The translations under genes were made by a program, and so were the position numbers. This document shows, piece by piece, positions 59,659 through 64,000 of a stretch of DNA of 64,000 nucleotides. Position 1 is the first letter of the stretch. Every line of letters starts with the position of its first letter. The stretch is from the NCBI GenBank assembly GCA_020633055.1, contig JACKEJ010000006.1:868001-932000 (forward strand), given 5' to 3'. The notes below the pieces were generated by a model. It did not search any database, was not told the origin of the DNA, and worked only from the letters and a program-made list of their open reading frames with translations. The DNA is from Sandaracinaceae bacterium. Its GTDB lineage: Bacteria; Myxococcota_A; Polyangia; Polyangiales; Houyiibacteriaceae.

Positions 59659-60987
59659 ATGACACAGCGGAACGAGTCGGTGGACGTGGTGGTGGTGGGT
59701 GGCGGGCTCGCGGGCCTGCTCGTCGCGGAGGGGTTAGGACGCGCAGGCCGGCGTGTGGTCGTGCTCGAGCGATCGCCTGCCCCGGGCGGGCGCGCGCGGA
59801 CGGCAACGCACGGGGCTCATCGCTTCAACTTCGGTCCCCACGCGCTGTATCTCGAGGGGCCCCTGCATCATGCGCTGCGTGCTGCGGGGGTGTCGACCGC
59901 GGGGGTCGCGCCCTCGCTCGGTGGCGCGCGCGCGCTGTTTGCCGACGGTCACCTGGACGCGCTACCCGTGGGGCTGGGCGGCGTCCTGCGCGCCGACTGG
60001 TTCGGAGCTCGGGACGCGCGCGAGATGCTGGCGGCGCTCCGTCGCATCCGCGCGGGGGCGGGCACGAGCGACCTGCACGAGACGTCCGCCGCGGCCTTCA
60101 TCGACGCGCTGGTCACGCGCGACGGGGCGCGGCGCATGCTCGCCACCTTGGTGCGCCTCGCGACCTACGGCGGAGACCCGTCCGAGCTGAGCGCCGACGT
60201 CGCCCACGCGCAGCTGACGGCGTCGGTGAGGCACGGCGTGCGCTACGTGCACGGCGGGTGGCAGTCGCTGGTGGTGGGGCTGCTCGACCGCGCGGCGCGC
60301 GCCGGAGTCACCGTGCGTCATGCGCGCGCGGCGTCGCTCGGCCTGGAGGCTTCTGGGGCGCTGCAGGGCCGCATGCACACCGTCACGGACGATCACGGGC
60401 GCACGCTGCGGGCCGCGGACGTGGTGTTGGCGTGCGCCCCCAACGTCGCAGCCAGCCTGCTCGACGGCGCAGACCCGGTGCTCGCGGAGTTCGCGCGCGG
60501 GGCACGCCCCGTCACGATGCGGGGCGTGGACCTGGGACTGCGCGATCCCGGGCGCGATCTGCGCTTCACGCTGGGCGTGGACACGCCTGTCTACTTCTCC
60601 CCGCAGCGGGGCGTGCGCGACGTGGCCCCCGCGGGCGGCCTCACGGTGCACACGGGGGTGTACCTCGGGGCGGAAGGCGGGGACGCCGTGGCGGACCCGG
60701 CGGGCCTGCTGGACGCCGCCCTCGAGCGTCTCGTGCCAGACTTGGCCGCGCGGACGGTGGAGCGCCGCGTGCTGGCGCGCGCCGTGGTGCACCATGCCCT
60801 GCCCGACTGGCGGCGTGCCGGGATGCTGGGGCGCCCTGCGTGCGCATCGCAGGTCCCCGGCGTGTGGTTCGCAGGGGACTGGGTGGGACCGCAGGGGCAC
60901 CTGGCCGACGCGGCTGCAGCGTCGGCGGTGTCGGTGGTGCGGGGCATCGCCGTCGCGCGGGAAGGCGGGTTACGCTGCGCCTCGTGA
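59659..60987 (+). CDS. FAD-dependent oxidoreductase (CrtI/HpnE-like)
   Basis: 442 residues from ATG 59659 with GGAG six bases upstream. It has VDVVVVGGGLAGLLVAEGLGRAGRRVVVLERSPAPGGRARTATH, the FAD dinucleotide fold of amine oxidase/phytoene desaturase enzymes, and ends VPGVWFAGDWVGPQGHLADAAAASAVSVV. The middle lacks a recognisable substrate signature. It would oxidise a hydrophobic or amine substrate. Its stop overlaps the start of an ECF41-type sigma factor (GTGA), a family typically encoded beside oxidoreductases. Confidence 0.85.
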   Translation: MTQRNESVDVVVVGGGLAGLLVAEGLGRAGRRVVVLERSPAPGGRARTATHGAHRFNFGPHALYLEGPLHHALRAAGVSTAGVAPSLGGARALFADGHLDALPVGLGGVLRADWFGARDAREMLAALRRIRAGAGTSDLHETSAAAFIDALVTRDGARRMLATLVRLATYGGDPSELSADVAHAQLTASVRHGVRYVHGGWQSLVVGLLDRAARAGVTVRHARAASLGLEASGALQGRMHTVTDDHGRTLRAADVVLACAPNVAASLLDGADPVLAEFARGARPVTMRGVDLGLRDPGRDLRFTLGVDTPVYFSPQRGVRDVAPAGGLTVHTGVYLGAEGGDAVADPAGLLDAALERLVPDLAARTVERRVLARAVVHHALPDWRRAGMLGRPACASQVPGVWFAGDWVGPQGHLADAAAASAVSVVRGIAVAREGGLRCAS

Positions 60988-61943
60988 GCCCCTCGTCCCA
61001 ACGGTCCGAGCGACACCCCGCCTTTCAAGGGGCGCACGCGCGCGAACACGAGGCGTTCTTGTACGGCGTCTGCTACCGAATGACCGGGACGCACGCCGAC
61101 GCGCAGGAGGTGGTGCAGGACACGTTCCTGCGTGCGCTCGAGCGCCCACCGGCCGACACCGCGCAGCCGTGGCGACCGTGGCTCACGCGCGTGGCCGTCA
61201 ACCTCTGCAAGGACCGCCTGCGCCGCCGCAAGACCCGCGGCTACGTGGGGCCCTGGCTGCCTGCGCCCGTGGAGCTCCCGGACACCCACGACGTCGAGGT
61301 GCCCAGCGCCGCCCGCTACGAGCGCCTCGAGAGCGCCAGCTTCGCCTTCCTGCTGGCGCTCGAGCGCCTGACCCCGCAGCAGCGGGCGGTCCTCATTTTG
61401 CGGGACGTGCTCGACCACAGCGTGGCGGAGACGGCGGGGACGCTCGGCATCTCGGAGTCCAACGTGAAGGTCACGCTGCACCGCGCCCAGAAGGCGCTCG
61501 CCCACGCCGAGGCCGAGGAGGGGGAGTACCGCACGCAGCGGCTCACGGAGCAGGGACACGCCGCGCAGCTGGCCATGCTGCAGCGCTTCATGCTCGCCCT
61601 CTCGCTCGGTGACGTCGATGGCATGCGTGCCTGTGTGTCCGACGACGTGCGCCTGCACACGGACGGGGGCGGCGAGTTCTTCGCCAGCAAGAAGATGGTC
61701 CGCGGTCGCGAGAAGGTCATCAACTTCCTGATCCGTGTCGTGCGCGGCGAGCTGCCGACGCGCTTCGCCATCGTGGAGCTGAACGGTGGGCCCGCGATCG
61801 TGAGCGAGTTCGGCCCGCGCAAGGACCGCTACGCGGAGCGCGTGGTCACGCGCATCGAGCTTGGCCCGGACGGGCTGATCTCGGCCTACGACTCGATCTT
61901 GGCGACGCCCAAGCTGGAGCATTTGTTCGACTCGCCGGGCTGA
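60984..61943 (+). CDS. ECF41-type sigma factor with SnoaL-like domain
   Basis: 319 residues from a GTG overlapping the oxidoreductase stop. Sigma region 2 (FLYGVCYRMTGTHADAQEVVQDTFLRALE) and region 4 (LTPQQRAVLILRDVLDHSVAETAGTLGISESNVKVTLHRAQKAL) are complete. Between them is YVGPWLPAP (87-95), the linker motif of ECF41. The C-terminal ~130 residues are SnoaL-like and carry DGGGE (227-231, ECF41 DGGGK-type) and NGGPA (267-271). There is no anti-sigma factor; in ECF41 the C-terminal extension controls activity. The neighbouring oxidoreductase is a likely target. Confidence 0.93.
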   Translation: MSPSSQRSERHPAFQGAHAREHEAFLYGVCYRMTGTHADAQEVVQDTFLRALERPPADTAQPWRPWLTRVAVNLCKDRLRRRKTRGYVGPWLPAPVELPDTHDVEVPSAARYERLESASFAFLLALERLTPQQRAVLILRDVLDHSVAETAGTLGISESNVKVTLHRAQKALAHAEAEEGEYRTQRLTEQGHAAQLAMLQRFMLALSLGDVDGMRACVSDDVRLHTDGGGEFFASKKMVRGREKVINFLIRVVRGELPTRFAIVELNGGPAIVSEFGPRKDRYAERVVTRIELGPDGLISAYDSILATPKLEHLFDSPG

Positions 61944-61953
61944 CGTTCCGTGT

Positions 61954-61980
61954 CCGCGGCCCGCCCAGAGGGGGCCGCGG
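61954..61980. terminator. Hairpin between convergent sigma factor and glutamine synthetase genes
   Basis: CCGCGGCCC (61954-61962) pairs perfectly with GGGCCGCGG (61972-61980) across a nine-base loop. It lies 11 bases after the sigma factor stop and has no T run, so it may need help to terminate. Confidence 0.55.
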
Positions 61981-62046
61981 TACACGCCGTGCGGAGCCAC
62001 GCGCGGGTGACGGTGTGGGTCCGACCTCGGGTCTCCTCGCCCGCGC

Positions 62047-64000
62047 CTACTTGATGAAGAGCAGCTCGCGGTATTTCGGGAGGGGCCAGTGCTCGTCGGC
62101 GACCAACGTCTCGAGCGCGTCGGCGTGCGCTCGAACCCGATCCATCCCCTCGCGCAGGGGACCAGCGCAGTACCGCATGTGCGCCTCGGTCGAGGCGAAG
62201 TCGTGCTTGGCGATGGCCGCCTCGAGGGCTGCGACGGCGGCCGTCAGCGCGTTCGTGTCGCGCGCCACGGCCTGCAGCACGGTGGCGTCGAACGTGACGC
62301 CGAGGCTCGCGGCCTGACTGAGCGAGGCGCTCAGCGTCCCGGCGTAGGCCATGGCGGCGGGGTAGATGACAGTCTTGGCCAGCTCCACGACGAGCTTGGC
62401 TTCGACCCCGATGGAGAGGATGTACTGCTCGGCATAGACGTCGTAGCGGCTCTTCAGCTCGACCGGCGACAGCACCGAGTTCCGCTGAAACAGGGCGACC
62501 ACGGCCGGGTCGTTCAAGGCGGGGAGCGCGTCGGCGCTGGTAGGCAGGTTCGCGAGGCCACGCTCGGCTACCGCCGTGTGGTGCCACTCCTCCGAGTAAC
62601 CGTTCCCACCGAAGACCACGCTCCCGTGCGCGCTCACGAGCTCCTTCAGCACGAGGGCGACGGCCTCCGCCGTGTTCTTCCCCGCCCCCAGCTGGGCCTC
62701 GAGCTTGTCGGCCACCCACGAGAGGGAGTCCGCCAGGATGGTGTTCATCGCCACCAGCGGACCCGAAACGGACTGCGACGAGCCGACGGCGCGGAACTCG
62801 AAGCGGTTCCCCGTGAAGGCGAACGGGGACGTGCGGTTGCGGTCGCCTGGGTCCCGCTCGAACGGTGCGATCTGCGGCAGGCCCAGGTCCATCACGCCCC
62901 CTTCGGTCGACACCGAGGTCTTGCCATCGCGGATGTCGTTGAAGATGGTCTCCAGCTGGTCGCCCAAATAGACCGACATGATGGCGGGGGGAGCCTCGTT
63001 TGCGCCTAGGCGGTGGTCGTTCGAGGCGGACGCGATGACGGCGCGCAGCAGCGGCCCGAACAGGTGGACGCCGCGGATGACGGCGCCGCAGAAGAGCAGG
63101 AAGTGCACGTTCTGGTGTGGGGTACGTCCCGGATCCAGCAGGTTCCCCTGCGTGGCGTTGCCCACGGACCAGTTCACGTGCTTGCCAGAGCCGTTCACGC
63201 CCGCGAACGGCTTCTCGTGCAGCAGACACACGAAGCCGTGCTCCAGCGCGGTCGCCTTCATGATGGTCATCATGAGCTGCTGATGGTCGGCGGCGACGTT
63301 CGCGCCCTCGAAGTACGGCGCGATCTCGAACTGTCCTGGCGCGACCTCGTTGTGGTGCGTCTTGGCTGGGATGCCCAACCGGTACAGCTTGTCCTCCACG
63401 GCTTGCATGTAGACCTGCACGCGCGACGGGATGGCGCCGAAGTAGTGGTCGTCGAATTCCTGCCCCTTGGCGGGCGGGGCGCCGAACAGCGTGCGGCCAG
63501 CGAGTAGCAGGTCCGGGCGTGCGCGCGCGAAGCGGGCGTCCACCAGGAAGTACTCCTGCTCGGCGCCGCAGCTCGCGCTGATGGGCGCGATGTCGGTCTC
63601 GCCCAGCAGCGAGAGCACGCGACGGCCGGCCGTGTCGAGCGCGGCGTTCGATCGCAGCAGGGGGATCTTCTTGTCCAGCGCCTCGCCCGTCCACGACATG
63701 AAGACGCTCGGGATCATCAGCGTCGCGCCGTTGGCCGTGTGCATGATGTACACCGGGCTCGTGGGGTCCCACGCCGTGTAGCCACGTGCAGCCGCAGTCA
63801 TGCGGAGGCTACCGTTCGGGAACGACGATCCATCGGGCTCGCCCTTCATGAGCAGGCTGCCCGTGAACTCCGTGATGGCGTTGCCCTCGGGGGTGGTGAC
63901 GATGAAGCCGTCGTGCTTCTCCGCGGTGATGTTCGTCATCGGGTAGAAGATGTGGGAGAAGAACTTCACGCCCTTCGCGAGCGCCCAGTCCTTCATCGCG
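62047..64000 (-). CDS. glnN: Type III glutamine synthetase (5' end outside window)
   Basis: About 650 residues are visible and the frame runs through the right edge, so roughly 70 N-terminal residues are missing (the family is about 720). It makes glutamine from glutamate, ammonia and ATP. Family III features include EFTGSLLMKGEPDGSSFPNGSLR near the visible start, CGAEQEYFLVD (metal-binding Glu), HHNEVAPGQFEIAPYFEGAN, GVNGSGKHVNWSVGN, RLGANEAPPAIMSVYLG, NRTSPFAFTGNRFEFRAVGSSQS and the long C-terminal helical region. It lacks the adenylylation-loop context of type I. It is convergent with the sigma factor gene. Confidence 0.95.
   Translation of the reverse strand, partial: AMKDWALAKGVKFFSHIFYPMTNITAEKHDGFIVTTPEGNAITEFTGSLLMKGEPDGSSFPNGSLRMTAAARGYTAWDPTSPVYIMHTANGATLMIPSVFMSWTGEALDKKIPLLRSNAALDTAGRRVLSLLGETDIAPISASCGAEQEYFLVDARFARARPDLLLAGRTLFGAPPAKGQEFDDHYFGAIPSRVQVYMQAVEDKLYRLGIPAKTHHNEVAPGQFEIAPYFEGANVAADHQQLMMTIMKATALEHGFVCLLHEKPFAGVNGSGKHVNWSVGNATQGNLLDPGRTPHQNVHFLLFCGAVIRGVHLFGPLLRAVIASASNDHRLGANEAPPAIMSVYLGDQLETIFNDIRDGKTSVSTEGGVMDLGLPQIAPFERDPGDRNRTSPFAFTGNRFEFRAVGSSQSVSGPLVAMNTILADSLSWVADKLEAQLGAGKNTAEAVALVLKELVSAHGSVVFGGNGYSEEWHHTAVAERGLANLPTSADALPALNDPAVVALFQRNSVLSPVELKSRYDVYAEQYILSIGVEAKLVVELAKTVIYPAAMAYAGTLSASLSQAASLGVTFDATVLQAVARDTNALTAAVAALEAAIAKHDFASTEAHMRYCAGPLREGMDRVRAHADALETLVADEHWPLPKYRELLFIK

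Overview
The window is about 70% G+C, densely coded and largely made of short overlapping operons with many GTG and TTG starts. The gene content suggests a myxobacterium-like member of the Myxococcota: a FrzS-like receiver/coiled-coil protein, TPR-PEGA proteins, lipoproteins with Gly/Asp linkers, an ECF41-type sigma factor, a perfect sigma-54 promoter, type III glutamine synthetase and many two-component proteins. This is inferred from families, not from a marker gene. No rRNA or tRNA gene was seen, nor any CRISPR array, insertion sequence or phage gene.

Left part (1-13.6 kb): a BatE-like TPR/SH3 protein, a response regulator and histidine kinase pair, an acid-ceramidase-like Ntn hydrolase, then a 550 bp non-coding stretch with a 6 x 20 bp tandem repeat and a palindromic element. 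Next comes a plus-strand run of response regulator, two SurA/PpiC chaperones, a membrane protein, DUF350, a membrane-fused spermidine-synthase-like enzyme, a Tat-exported flavin oxidoreductase and a polytopic membrane protein. The last four overlap, which suggests one functional unit.

13.6-26 kb: a chain of overlapping genes (an OmpR-like regulator with a degenerate receiver, pdxA, uvrA), a free-standing 54-residue membrane protein with its own promoter and terminator, an ATP-grasp protein, a TPR-PEGA protein, leuS, lipoproteins and an esterase.

26-39 kb: a lipoprotein, a RetSat/CrtI-like oxidoreductase divergent from a TetR regulator across two predicted operators, and a 637 bp non-coding stretch with two more copies of the palindromic element. 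Then follow a three-gene overlapping module built around an ATP-dependent ligase-like nucleotidyltransferase, a pectin-acetylesterase-like lipoprotein, a Tudor-like lipoprotein, a MATE transporter, an outer-membrane-type protein and an ABC-F ATPase.

39-53.5 kb: a GH113-like glycosidase, glutaredoxin, a lipid kinase, the FrzS-like protein, a fused siroheme/uroporphyrinogen-III enzyme with two small membrane or lipid-anchored proteins, an acidic protein, a glycosyltransferase and methyltransferase, a frameshifted STAS-like gene, and a DEAD-box helicase coupled to a membrane protein.

53.5-64 kb: a MobA-like nucleotidyltransferase divergent from a sigma-54-preceded pair (lipid-kinase-like and Tam41-like), which may make an unusual CDP-lipid. 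Then a histidine kinase next to gpsA, a flavin oxidoreductase coupled to an ECF41 sigma factor, and type III glutamine synthetase running off the right edge.

The most notable signals are three copies of a ~130-140 bp nested palindrome whose outer arms differ between copies yet stay self-complementary; the ligase-centred three-gene module; the DUF350/aminopropyltransferase-like/flavoprotein operon; and the sigma-54-driven putative lipid-activation module.
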